Positions 23,701-32,879 of a stretch of DNA of 64,000 nucleotides are shown here, piece after piece; the first letter of the stretch is position 1; each line of letters starts with the position of its first letter. The DNA comes from Acholoe squamosa (taxonomy: Eukaryota > Annelida > Polychaeta > Phyllodocida > Polynoidae). Where the stretch lies: contig OX439040.1 in assembly GCA_949317995.1 (NCBI GenBank), forward strand, positions 74,435,972-74,499,971, read 5' to 3'. The position numbers and the translations under genes are program-made. The notes below the pieces were generated by a model. That model ran no database searches. It saw only the letters and a program-made list of their open reading frames with translations, and was not told the DNA's origin.

Positions 23701-26700
23701 ATGTTTAAAACCTAAACATATAGGTCAGTTAGGTGTCTCATCAACTACACATTTAGGAAATGAACACTTTTATTCTAACTACATAAACATTTACGCTAAA
23801 CATGTTTAGATGTTTAGAGTTGAGACAGTTGAATAATAGGTGTTGAGATTTAAACATCAATATGTTTAGATACTTGGATGTTGAATCCACACCAGGTAGC
23901 AGCATTACCTTTGACTGGACTATCTGCACACAGTTATAATCAATTGTTGTGACAAATGTCCCCAAATCCTACGTTTATCATGGTTTCATTTCATAGAATG
24001 TCATGTGAATAGAAAGGGCAATAGAAAATTGACTAGATTCACCTCATGCCACCATCATTACCATAAAATAATCAATAAACTCCATGACTGACACCTATTT
24101 GATGTTATTCTGGAATAGATAAGGCAATTTCCTTCCTGCCAAGCTGTTGTACAGTTTTCTCAAGTCTCTCATTCTGATGCAGTGTGTAATATATGTACAC
24201 GTATATAGCTGTGGCTGACATCTTTGGAGACTTTTACAAGTAAATACCTGCTGATATCCCCCCCCAGTAACTGAGAAAAAAAATATCTCTGTTTTTTAAT
24301 GCATACATGTCTGCAAACCTTAAATCTCCAACAAATTATTTAAACATCTAAACACAAAAATTCATAAACACCTAAACACAAAAATTCATATATCTAAACA
24401 CAAAAGTTTTTACCTAAACACCTACATTTCTAAACACTTGAGCTAAGCACATTGTTTGGCTAAACATGTTTAGGAAATTAATGTGATTACAAAAACGTTG
24501 CAAGAATATGTTTAGAATTGTGTTTAGGATCTAAACACCATGTTTGCAGTGTAGTCTCCCCGGTAGGCTGTGATTGGAATCAGCTAACGATTTTGGGCAT
24601 CATTCTTTGCAAATCTGCATCTCTGCATGTTCTTCACATTATGGTAAAACCCATTATACATTATGATATATTTCATGTTACTCACAGGTTTCCGTCCTTC
24701 ATGAGGGGCTGAACATTGATGTAGCAGTTAGTGAAGTCAAACCAATCATCTCCACTGTCTCCGTCAAAGGCATAAAGATGGGTGCGCACCAGGAATCTTT
24801 GATTGTACTCACATTGCTTCCGAATAGCTGTATTATGGATAACCTCAGTAGTATTACATGTTTAATGATTGATGCTGCAAGGAAGCATTTCTGACAACTA
24901 ATATGTATGAGAAGATGATATTATTCTTCAAGATAACATCACTGTTTATAAACTGGTTTATTTTGTCTTACTGCCTAGCAGCAATAGGATATTGGCAGGA
25001 CCTCTTTTGTGAGTATTGAACATATTTCAGGTAATTGTGATCAAGAGTAGAAATCTGCACACCAGTAATTTGCATAATTTACATAAGAGTTTTCATATAA
25101 CAGGATGCTAAGCATACCTCTCAGGAGTCTGAAAGTAAGATGCTCAGGAGTTTCCTCTCGGTCACAAGAGGACACTTCCGTTTGAACTTCTTTGTGTGTG
25201 AACCTCTTTGGCTGTGAATGCTCAGCACTCCCCACTGGCTGTCTACATGCATAGCAGATGTTCTCAGCTCTAGGTACATCAGCAGTATAAACATTAGGGT
25301 CCACACCCTCAGGTAAGAGATGTGCCTGTGACGTCAGCACTATTGCCCTCATGATGATGTGGAACCGGAAACAAGGACCTTGTTCTATAAAGTCCACCAG
25401 CGCTGACACCTGGTCTGGCTCATGCTTGTTGAACTGCAAATAGATGAAAGGGTCACATTAGTTTAAAAAGAGGGGTTTCAGAGACCTTTAATTGAGCCCA
25501 GTCTGTGTAAAGGTTATTTCTGTAAATGGTATGATAAATTTCCAAAGATTTTATGATTAGTAATCATCATGCTTGGTACTAAACAACTGTGGGTTAGCCT
25601 TTCTCTCTCTCTCCCTTATAGGCCAAAATCCTCAAAGTAACAAGGTTCAGAAGGTTCAGAAGGGACTACTTGTCCAGCAAACCAAAAAGTGGTCAGACAC
25701 CATCAGTCGTTTATTTCCAGGAAGGGAGTCTTGCGGGATTTTTTTCGTGATCCAGAAAACTTTTCCATCCTTTCTCGCCATTGTGGTAAAAGGTAACAAC
25801 ACCCCCCCCCTCACTAAGAAGGGATTTGGCAATATGCCCCCCCCCATAAAAAGGAGAGAATGAATAAACATGTATTGTGATGAGTATTTGAATTGCCCCG
25901 ACCCTTACCAGTGTACTTCATTAAGTTTTTGTCAATGACCGAGGGCCTCATATTTAAAATGCCAGCCCCACATAAATTCACCAAGTTCCCCTCCTCCAAT
26001 AAATAATGACTTGTCTCTAACTTGGAAATCCTCGAGTGCTACAACGCCAGGGATACTGCTAGCCACTTGCCAAATCCCCAATTAATGGTGAATCAGACTA
26101 AAGTTTGGCTAATGATAAAGCCATGTGGAGTTGCCAAACTGGCAAACTGAGATTAAAAACCTATGGCAGAAAGTTTACTATAAAAGTGTCAAACTTCTTT
26201 AGAATACCGTTTGATTGAACCCATGTTGAGGGTGATTCAAAAGAATTGATGATATCTGAAGGGATACATGGTGATTCTAGAAGCGATCATTTTAGAAAAT
26301 TTAATCACTTCTGAAATTATTAAAAAAATTATACTTATTTTTACCATAATCAAACAATGTTGTTTTAGTTGTCAGAGGCCCCTCAAATTTAGACTTTAGT
26401 TTACGTTTAGAAATCCTTCCACTTCTGAATTGGTCAAGGGCCCTAAAACCTTTAGAGGATGGACCTCTGTGTTTTTTTAATTAAATATTATCATAGATAA
26501 AATGTGCTTCTGATAAAGATATTCTACCACTGTTTTTATCTATTGATAAAGATTACCTATTCAATTGTTGTCTTTCCTTGCTGATATTGTCGCTTGATTT
26601 GGACGGCAGTGCTTATCTCAAAAATATATTTGGCCAATTGTCATTGACTTTGGCTCATCCAAATTAGCCAAATTGTCTAACAGAAAAAGCCTCCTAGCGC

Positions 26701-27303
26701 AATCTCAGAAAGCAATCATATTAGATGGTCCTGCACAGGAAAGGTATTGAATGTAGACTGAGGTCTGTGGATGTATCACTGGAGGACCTATCACTGCTAC
26801 ATTTATAACTATAATGGTATGTTATGATCAGGCTATGCATGGTGCTTCTGAGTTCTATACTCTATGCCCAATCAATAAGGTGCGGCTTATATGTGGGAAT
26901 ATACCATTGCTGCACCTTCTATAGAATCAGCCTAAAGTCAGGGTGTGCCATATAGGGGATATGTGTGAGACGCACCTCATACACATATGCCAGATTTGAT
27001 GGAAGTATGACTTGTACATTCAGAAATGTGAGTTTTGATTACGAATGCTGAAATTGATGCTTTCTTAAAAGATGGTCCTCTCCACCATAACAAATAATGA
27101 CTCACCTTGAGTTCTTTCTCTGTAGACAGATCAAACATTCTGAGTTCACGTAAATGTGACCATACACTGTCTAGGCGAAGGTACTTGCGTAGCTTCACCC
27201 GAGAGTTGTTCAGTATCTGTAGATATGAACTCATAAACAGCATTCCAGCCTCTGCTTGATTGTTTCTGTCCCAGGGAGGCAGGTGGGCTTCTGATACCGC
27301 CAT
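20137..27303 (-). CDS. CARD-NACHT (NLR-like) protein, five predicted coding exons
   Basis: Exons (minus): 27303-27106, 25433-25118, 24827-24686, 23146-21659, 20713-20137; 2721 nt, about 906 aa. Every junction has GT/AG and phases agree (0, 1, 2, 2). Start ATG at 27303 is in good context (caacATGGCG). Residues ~20-110 form a CARD-like helical domain split by intron 1 (SRVKLRKYLRLDSVWSHL; VSALVDFIEQGP). The NACHT follows: Walker A ADPGDGKT (~244-251), Walker B VVVFIDGIDEL (~328-338), and an ANPLKL motif. No leucine-rich repeats are seen; the last exon encodes an unrecognised region. By family, such proteins are cytosolic signalling ATPases that assemble through CARD contacts, probably in innate immunity. 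Alternative: read-through of exon 4 to the stop at 21607, giving about 731 aa. Confidence 0.82.
20714..21658 (-). other. Intron 4 of the CARD-NACHT gene
   Basis: 945 bp between exon 4 and exon 5. About 400 bp of it (20898-21300) is an inverted-repeat element, described separately. The open frame at 21442-21185 lies mostly inside that element and is not coding. Confidence 0.65.
20898..21300. mobile_element. Inverted-repeat element in intron 4
   Basis: The left end AGGCTGTTGCGAAAAGATTT and the right end AAATCTTTTTGCAACAGCCT are inverted complements over about 24 bp with one mismatch. The interior repeats 'ggaactgg', 'gggaattg' and related words many times. No clear target duplication. Probably a non-autonomous DNA element that landed in the intron. 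Confidence 0.65.
21659..23146 (-). CDS. Exon 4 of the CARD-NACHT gene (NACHT)
   Basis: 1488 nt; acceptor ttttgcag|G, donor GCAAG|GTGGGT. It carries the whole NTPase: Walker A, a 'VYLHARDI' strand, Walker B with two acidic residues (DGIDE), a sensor-like VVLLCRTD strand and the ANPLKLHVFCAL helix. Post-NACHT helices follow. If the donor is not used the frame stays open to a stop at 21607-21609 with 17 further residues that look non-conserved. Confidence 0.85.
23147..24685 (-). other. Intron 3 of the CARD-NACHT gene
   Basis: 1539 bp; more than half is the TAAACAT-rich MITE at 23655-24551. The rest has no recognisable content. Confidence 0.7.
23655..24551. mobile_element. MITE, TAAACAT-rich 0.9-kb family, copy 1
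   Basis: The left end CACTGCAAAAATGGTGTTTAG and right end TAAACACCATGTTTGCAGTG are inverted repeats, flanked by TA on both sides (23653-23654, 24552-24553). The interior is saturated with TAAACAT and CTAAACAC words, including a short tandem run near 24345-24440. A second copy lies at 47084-47966 and looks roughly 90% similar by eye. It sits in intron 3 of the CARD-NACHT gene. Confidence 0.85.
24686..24827 (-). CDS. Exon 3 of the CARD-NACHT gene (linker)
   Basis: 142 nt with acceptor ataatacag|CT and donor AACCT|GTGAGT. It encodes a short acidic linker (YAFDGDSGDDWFDFTNCYIN) leading to the NACHT. The alternative upstream AG at tactgag would break the frame, which decided the acceptor. Confidence 0.75.
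24828..25117 (-). other. Intron 2 of the CARD-NACHT gene
   Basis: 290 bp between exons 2 and 3, with no recognisable element. Confidence 0.7.
25118..25433 (-). CDS. Exon 2 of the CARD-NACHT gene (CARD second half and linker)
   Basis: 316 nt, acceptor tttgcag|TTC, donor GAG|GTATGC. It opens FNKHEPDQVSALVDFIEQGP, the helix 4-5 region of a CARD, and continues into a linker with a CYACRQP pair of cysteines. Exit phase is 1 and is completed by exon 3. Confidence 0.8.
25434..27105 (-). other. Intron 1 of the CARD-NACHT gene
   Basis: 1672 bp. Around 25740-25860 there are C-rich runs. At about 26870-26970 there is 'aataaggtgcggcttata' and 'agacgcacctcat' text, a better-preserved example of the dispersed TATAAGGTGC-type repeat. 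No coding sequence of its own is supported. Confidence 0.65.
27106..27303 (-). CDS. Exon 1 of the CARD-NACHT gene (CARD first half)
   Basis: 198 nt, 66 codons from ATG to AAG, followed by GTGAGT as donor; phase 0. The last ~40 residues (LQILNNSRVKLRKYLRLDSV and on to TEKELK) match the first three helices of a CARD: a basic helix 1 and a 'V.SHL....' helix 2. Intron 1 (27105-25434) then interrupts the domain. Confidence 0.8.
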
Positions 27304-28515
27304 GTTGCTTGTTGTTATTTCACATTGAGTTCTACAGTCTAGCTGTTACAAGATAGTCTCATCCAGCCAAATGTTTGAGTGAGAAATGAGGCTATTTATT
27401 TTCCCTGTCATCTATACATAAGGCTCATTAGCCCTTTGAAGGTTGAATACTGTATTAGTATATTCTGTTATAATGAAGTATAAATACACCTGTTTCTTCT
27501 TAAGATAAGCTTAGCTTTTTTGAAAAACCGCTTAAATTCTTAAGGTAAGAATCATGAATATATTCCATGATTTTACAAACATAGTTAAGACAAAAAGCAC
27601 CTGCACAACTCTATCAGGTAGTATCTTCACTGAAGGCCTCTTGACCTGCCACATAAGGAGCATGGTTCTTAAATACTGACCATCTTTGTATTGTCATGTG
27701 ATACACTCAGTTGCAAGAATTTTATTATGGAAGATAACCACATAATGAAATAATTATGTATACATTTCTTGTGCTGCAGATGGCTAACTAAAATGTCTTA
27801 GAAACAGTGTTTTCAATTTAATCATATGTCATTTGATCACCTTTGGACCCTTGAATGTGCTGAAAACATGTGCTAGACTCCTGGTCACATACCTTTGGTG
27901 CTAGTGGAAAAAGTTCTGAAAAATTGTCTCTGAAATGTTGGACATTATGAACTATTAGGGCACCCACTATACATGTAATACACTTTGTAGATTTTGTGAC
28001 TTTGAGCACTGTCTGCAGTCATCAAATTGCTTCATCTTAAACCTATCAGGTTAAAAAAAAATCCCACAGGGTTGACATAATGCAGACTCAACGGCACTTC
28101 ATTGGTGCATCATAATGGCCAATTGGCATAATGCATCAATTGGTTTAATTGTTAATCTTATAGGGTTAGGATACAATCAGGATATGTTATAATTGTGTTT
28201 ATGTTATCGGATGAAGTCATATACCAACTAGGATCTGACCTCTTTAGCAGAAGTTTACTGCTTATCTCATACATGTAAACTGATACACAAGTCAAATAAA
28301 GGGTTGCTTGTCAGGGACACTACCTCTAGCATCCCACTGAACAGGACTCGAGTTGGGAATGAGTATTTCCTGAGAAATTCCCGAGTCATTCTCGAGAAAT
28401 TCCTGAGTCATTCTCGAGATCTAGACTAGAGAACATTCTCGGGTATAAGATGTTATGACGTCCATAGTGAGGGGAATAAGCCACCAAAAAGGCATAATCA
28501 TTCATTTTGTGATAG
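27304..28515. other. Upstream region of the CARD-NACHT gene
   Basis: The 5' leader and any promoter of the CARD-NACHT gene should be here, read on the minus strand, but I cannot place a transcription start. About 28060-28170 has a decayed TAACCCTTTAAGG-type element ('gcataatgcatcaattgg'). At 28357-28425 a ~25-bp unit around 'ttctcgagaaattcc' is repeated about three times and is nearly palindromic at CTCGAG. Confidence 0.45.
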
Positions 28516-29705
28516 AAGTGTATAACTTGCCATAGGGGTACTTTGTAGGGTACTTTTCATTTCAGGAAGGGAAACCCAATCAATTTTTATTTTATAGGTC
28601 ATTTTTGACTACCTGAAATTAGGTCAAATAAGATATGAGGAAATAAGCATTAATTTTCAAAACATCTTAATACTGGTCAAATTACTTCCATTTTGCAATT
28701 AGAGTGTGTCCCTAGACATGTTATAACTGCTTGAATAGGTTGATTTCCTTATTCTGACCTGAGATGACCTCATTTGCATAATTTGCATATTAGGGAGTGG
28801 TCATTATTTACCAACAGGGGGGGCTGGTGGGTTTGAGGGGGGGGTAAAAAATTCAGACCTCACCCGCGCCGTACTATAGATTAAAGAGGGGCGCGAAAAT
28901 TTTCTGTGCCTCCGGCACGGGGGGCAAAAAAAATTTTGACTGCTGCCGACGGGGGGCGTAAAAAATATTCGCGTGTTCGAGCCAAAAACCCAACACCCCC
29001 CTGTTGATAAATAATGACCACTCCCTTAGTGCCCCAAAACTAGGTCACAGGGAAATTATTGTAACAAAAATGTGAAATTTATCATACACATGTATACTCT
29101 GTAGGGTACTATTTCATCTTAAGAAGAGAGACCTGCTGATTTAACAATATTTGGGTCAGTTTTGGTGTCCTGAAATTAGGTCAAATAGAAAAAAGGAAAT
29201 GAAGCAACAGTTTTCCAAACATTTTAATACTCTTCAAATTACTTCAGTTTTACAATCAAAGTGTGACTCCAAGCCCTTTAATAGGCTGTTTTCATTATTC
29301 CGACCTGAGATGACCTCATTTGCATAACTTGCATACTAGTGCCCTATAAATAGGTCACAGTTAATTAACAGTCACAAAAATATGAAATTTGTTGAACAAA
29401 TACCTTGTAAGGTACTTTTTCACTTTGGCATGAGAGACCTTTAAAAGTTCTATTTTGAGGCTCATTTGTGTGACCTGAAAATAGGTCAAGGGGAAAAGTT
29501 GAAAAAAAGGACACATTGAACCATTTCAGAGGGGGCATTCATTGTCAAATTATATCCATTACATGATTAGAATATATGCATCCGTACTTATCAAAATTCT
29601 CATATAGACATCCTGACCTAATTTGACTATATTTGCATACCATTGTCCGTAATATGGGTCACACAGTAATTTCCTTGATAGAAAACTGAAATTTGTCATA
29701 GATAG
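28515..29705 (+). repeat. Satellite arm, ~312-bp units, direct orientation
   Basis: Units share 'gtagggtacttt(t)tcat', 'cctgaaattaggtcaaata', 'gacctgagatgacctcattt' and 'gcataatttgcatat'. The phrase 'gatgacctcatttgcata' lies at about 28763 and 29311; subtracting the MITE inserted between leaves about 312 bp. A third and part of a fourth, more diverged unit follow to about 29705. The same units occur inverted at 30716-31695. Confidence 0.75.
28793..29025. mobile_element. Harbinger-like MITE, TTA target duplication
   Basis: 233 bp; ends GGGAGTGGTCATTATTTA and its complement TAAATAATGACCACTCCC, flanked by TTA on both sides (28790-28792, 29026-29028). GGG-starting termini with a TWA-type 3-bp duplication are typical of PIF/Harbinger superfamily elements. 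The interior is C/G-homopolymer rich ('ggggggcgtaaaaa'). It was inserted into the satellite arm. A truncated relative ends at 15716. Confidence 0.82.
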
Positions 29706-30715
29706 TCTTCAGGATGTGTTTCTTTCTTAGTGGATGAAAGATTGGTGAAGTCCTTAGTGTGAAGGTCATTTCTCTGAGCTAGAATTAGGTCTCGAACTGT
29801 AAGAAAGAGTTTAGTTGATGTATATAGTGGTTTATTCCTTATGGAAAAATTCTAAAAAGGCCAGACTACAGAGTTTACTTTTGACTATAGGAAGGGACCA
29901 TGTATCAAGCCTGTTGGTTTGTTATTAGACTAAATATTCTAAACTGTTTAACCTGCCCTTTGTGAGACATGTACATGTCAGGTTTGGTCTGTGAATTTTC
30001 TAGTGCCTCTGTTGCTGATGGATAGTCTTGATAACCCTTGCCATTGCCCATTTACTGCATAATGCCACTTGAGTTGAAAAGGGTGGGCTTTATTTTATGT
30101 GAATAACTTCTTCCCGTAGAGATAGCATTGCGCCGTCGATCGCCACACCCCCAGTGGCGTAACGTGTGTCGATCCACCACAGCGGCAGATCCACCACTCT
30201 GGGTGCATGTAAACATTCAAAATGGCGGACCGCCGCTCGTACGGGGGACTACGGTAATGGATTTTGCTAATTTTCAGTTAATTAGACACTCTAAAAACAT
30301 AAAATAAATATAGAACTAAACTCCCCTGGTGCCCTCGGTGGCTGATCCACCCCTTGTGGTGGATCGGCCACCTCGTACACCACGGTCATTTAGTTCTATC
30401 TATTTAGGCTACCATCTGATAGTGATACTCACCTGGAATTAAGTCAGTGTATTTTAAAGGATGTGGCCTTGTCCTAACCCGAAGGGCTCCTGTTTGTACT
30501 ACATTCCCTCATACTGGATTCCCTCTTGTATTGCATGGGCAGGGCCAAGCAGTACTGGTGAAAGGTACTGGGCCTTTTCTCAGGACTGCAGAAACCGGTA
30601 TCAATAACCTCTATGATCGCTAGCCTATGGTAGCCAGTGCACACCTCAAAACTTGCTGATAGCATCAATGCATGATTTTAATGTCAGCTGAAAACCTATT
30701 TTCCACAGTCATTAT
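29706..30715. other. Spacer between inverted satellite arms, GC-rich hairpin segment
   Basis: About 30115-30420 is much richer in CpG than its surroundings. It contains 'gatccaccac' or a close form four times, a short inverted repeat 'ggtggctgatccacc' / 'ggtggatcggccacc', and an outer one, 'atagaactaaa' / 'tttagttctat' (about 30310-30405). At 30221 there is ATGGCGGACCGCC in excellent start context followed after 11 codons by GTAATG, which could be a tiny first exon on the plus strand; I cannot link it to a second exon. Confidence 0.45.
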
Positions 30716-31695
30716 TACAATTTTGGATCTTTCTTTGGAAGTAATTTAACCAGTATTTAAAAATGTTTTGAAAATTATTGCTTCATTTCCTTATTTTCTA
30801 TTTGACCTTATTTCAGGACATCAAAACTGATCCAAATATTATGAATGCTGCAGGTCTCTCTTCTTGAGATAAAAAGTACCTTACAAAGTATGTGGATATC
30901 AGATTTCACATTTTTGCCACAATAATTTCCCTATGACCTAGTTATGGGGCTCAAATATGCAAATTATGCAAATGAGGTCATCTCAAGTCGGATAAAGGAA
31001 TCAACCTATACAAGGGTTTATATCATGACTGGGGACATACTCTGATTGTAAAATAGAAGGAATGCCATCAGTATTAATATTGTAGGTATTGGTATTTCGA
31101 GATACACCTTAATATCGAGACAACTATACTATCGAAGCAATAACTAGTCGGTTCGAGTAGGTTCACTTTATTACAGTACTTGTTACAGAAGGACTGCGAA
31201 CATGTTTCAACCTTTCGTATGCCTATAGTCTATACCCCGAAGGAGGTAAATCTCTCGTTATAACATTCATTAGGCCGTTCTAGAGACTAGATCAGTCTAC
31301 CAGCCCGGTAGCTCTGCGAGTCCCTGATCATAGGAGGACGGCAGAATATATACTCCTTGTCATGGTTGATTAGTTCCGTGCTGAGCGCCCTCTGGTCCGC
31401 CTCCCGTACTACACCGCCCGAGACCATGTGTGGTGCCCTCTTACTAGTAGCATAGGAGACGCTCCCGAAGAGCGCCTATCCTACTACGAGACGCTACATA
31501 ATAATAGTCTCGACTACATTCAAGCCTTGATGCATAGCGACTGTGATTCCCTACAATATGATTTAAAAACCAAAGCTCATTTCCTCATTTCCTATTTGAC
31601 CTGACTTCAGGACATCAGAAATGAACTAAATATTATGAATCCAGCGGGTCTCCCTTCCTGAAATGAAAAAGTACCCTACAGACTACAGGGCACAC
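30716..31695 (-). repeat. Satellite arm, inverted orientation, split by a solo LTR
   Basis: This is the reverse complement of the units at 28515-29705: 'tcatttccttattttctatttgacc', 'gcaaatgaggtcatctcaa', 'aaaaagtacc(c)tacaga'. The arm is interrupted exactly at 31081-31555 by the solo LTR and continues on the other side. Together the two arms form a large imperfect inverted repeat around a ~1-kb spacer. Confidence 0.75.
31081..31555 (-). mobile_element. Solo LTR, 475 bp
   Basis: It starts TGTAGGTATTGG and ends GATTCCCTACA and is bracketed by the 4-bp duplication atat (31077-31080, 31556-31559). Removing it restores the satellite unit reading frame of text ('gtattaatatgattt'). On the minus strand it has AATAAA (complement of 'tttatt' near 31168) and TATA-like 'agtatatatt' near 31347. 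CpG-rich compared with its surroundings, which suggests a fairly young copy. Confidence 0.82.
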
Positions 31696-32688
31696 GTTCA
31701 GTCAGATATTGGTAGTTTTTGTAACACTTTAGTTAAAAAAGAAATCTTACCTTATATGTCTCACCCCTAACCTTTACAAACCCAGTAAGATGTACTAGAG
31801 GTCTGTTACACTAATAATTCTTGAAATATTGTACTAATAATAGCAAATACATGCAAGCATCAAAGTGAGTAATTGTGAGAAATAGACAAAGGTTCATGAG
31901 TAGTGGGTCCGATGGAGGGTTGTCTCAAGAGGCAAAGCTATCTGAGTCAGAAATGTTCAAAACTCATTTAAAATAATATAAAATGATAAGCATTTATATG
32001 TTGTAAGACTATTTGAATTGCTCAGACTGGCCATGAGATACAAGGATGGGTTATCTTACCGGGGGTGTGAGATATAGAGCTCCAATGTCAAGTCTATGGG
32101 GTGTGCGTATTCAACTCCTTTTCACATGAAATAAATATTGGGTTTCATAATGCTGGATCATTAGGTCTAACACCAACTATGTTCATACTCATTTTTTGTT
32201 CATGCTCCTCAATAAATTGATATTGGTTGGTATTAGTGCTTCTCCAGAAAGGCAAAGGCTGTAAGTGTCAAGCATTTCTGGGGTAGAATCTAAAAGGGGC
32301 GGTCTACGCCTATTGGAACCAGGTCATGACCTGGGTCTGGAGGTGGAGCTATATGTGAATATTTGTGTGGTGTGGGGAGGGGGGCGTGATCATTTGTGAC
32401 CCTGTGTAATGTTAATTAAGGGAAAGATTTTCCATCTTCCACTTTTTTTTTATCAAAATATTGTTTAATGAGGTAATCATTACTTAAACAAAATGTGTCA
32501 ATGCCGAAAGCACGCCCCTGACAACAGCATTATAATTTCCATAGTTTTTTTTTCATGAGACTATAGTACTCGCTGCTCACTTTAAATGAGATGAAGGCCA
32601 AATGAAGGGTAAACATGGCAACACAACAAAGGGTGTGTGTCAAAATCTGACCTTTGCAACACGACCCTATCAGTAAGGTCTGACCATT
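31696..32688. other. Non-genic stretch
   Basis: No gene, RNA or repeat that I can support. Confidence 0.5.
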
Positions 32689-32879
32689 CACTGTTAAAAA
32701 GATGTTGTCCCAAAGTTGCCCGAGATCCATCATTATTTTCAGAGAGATTCCTTGTACCACTGTTCTGCCACCTGGGGCTTCTTGTAAAAAATACACTGGT
32801 TTACTACAAACTAATTACAATGTTCACCTTTCAGTTTTATGAGTATCCCTAGTAGGTTCAACAGTTATTTTTTACAGTG
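32689..32879 (-). mobile_element. MITE, CACTGTAAAA family, copy 3 (inverted)
   Basis: 191 bp from CACTGTTAAAAAGATG to ATTTTTTACAGTG. Its reverse complement aligns with the copies at 8299, 13940 and 49577 ('aggtggcagaacagtggtac'). No clean duplication outside. Open frames at 32530-32852 overlap it and are not genes. Confidence 0.75.

Noticed and set aside
25573-25863. Plus-strand frame after a pyrimidine-rich tract in intron 1
   Set aside because: The tract resembles a splice acceptor by chance; the translation is low in information and ends in C-homopolymer-derived residues.
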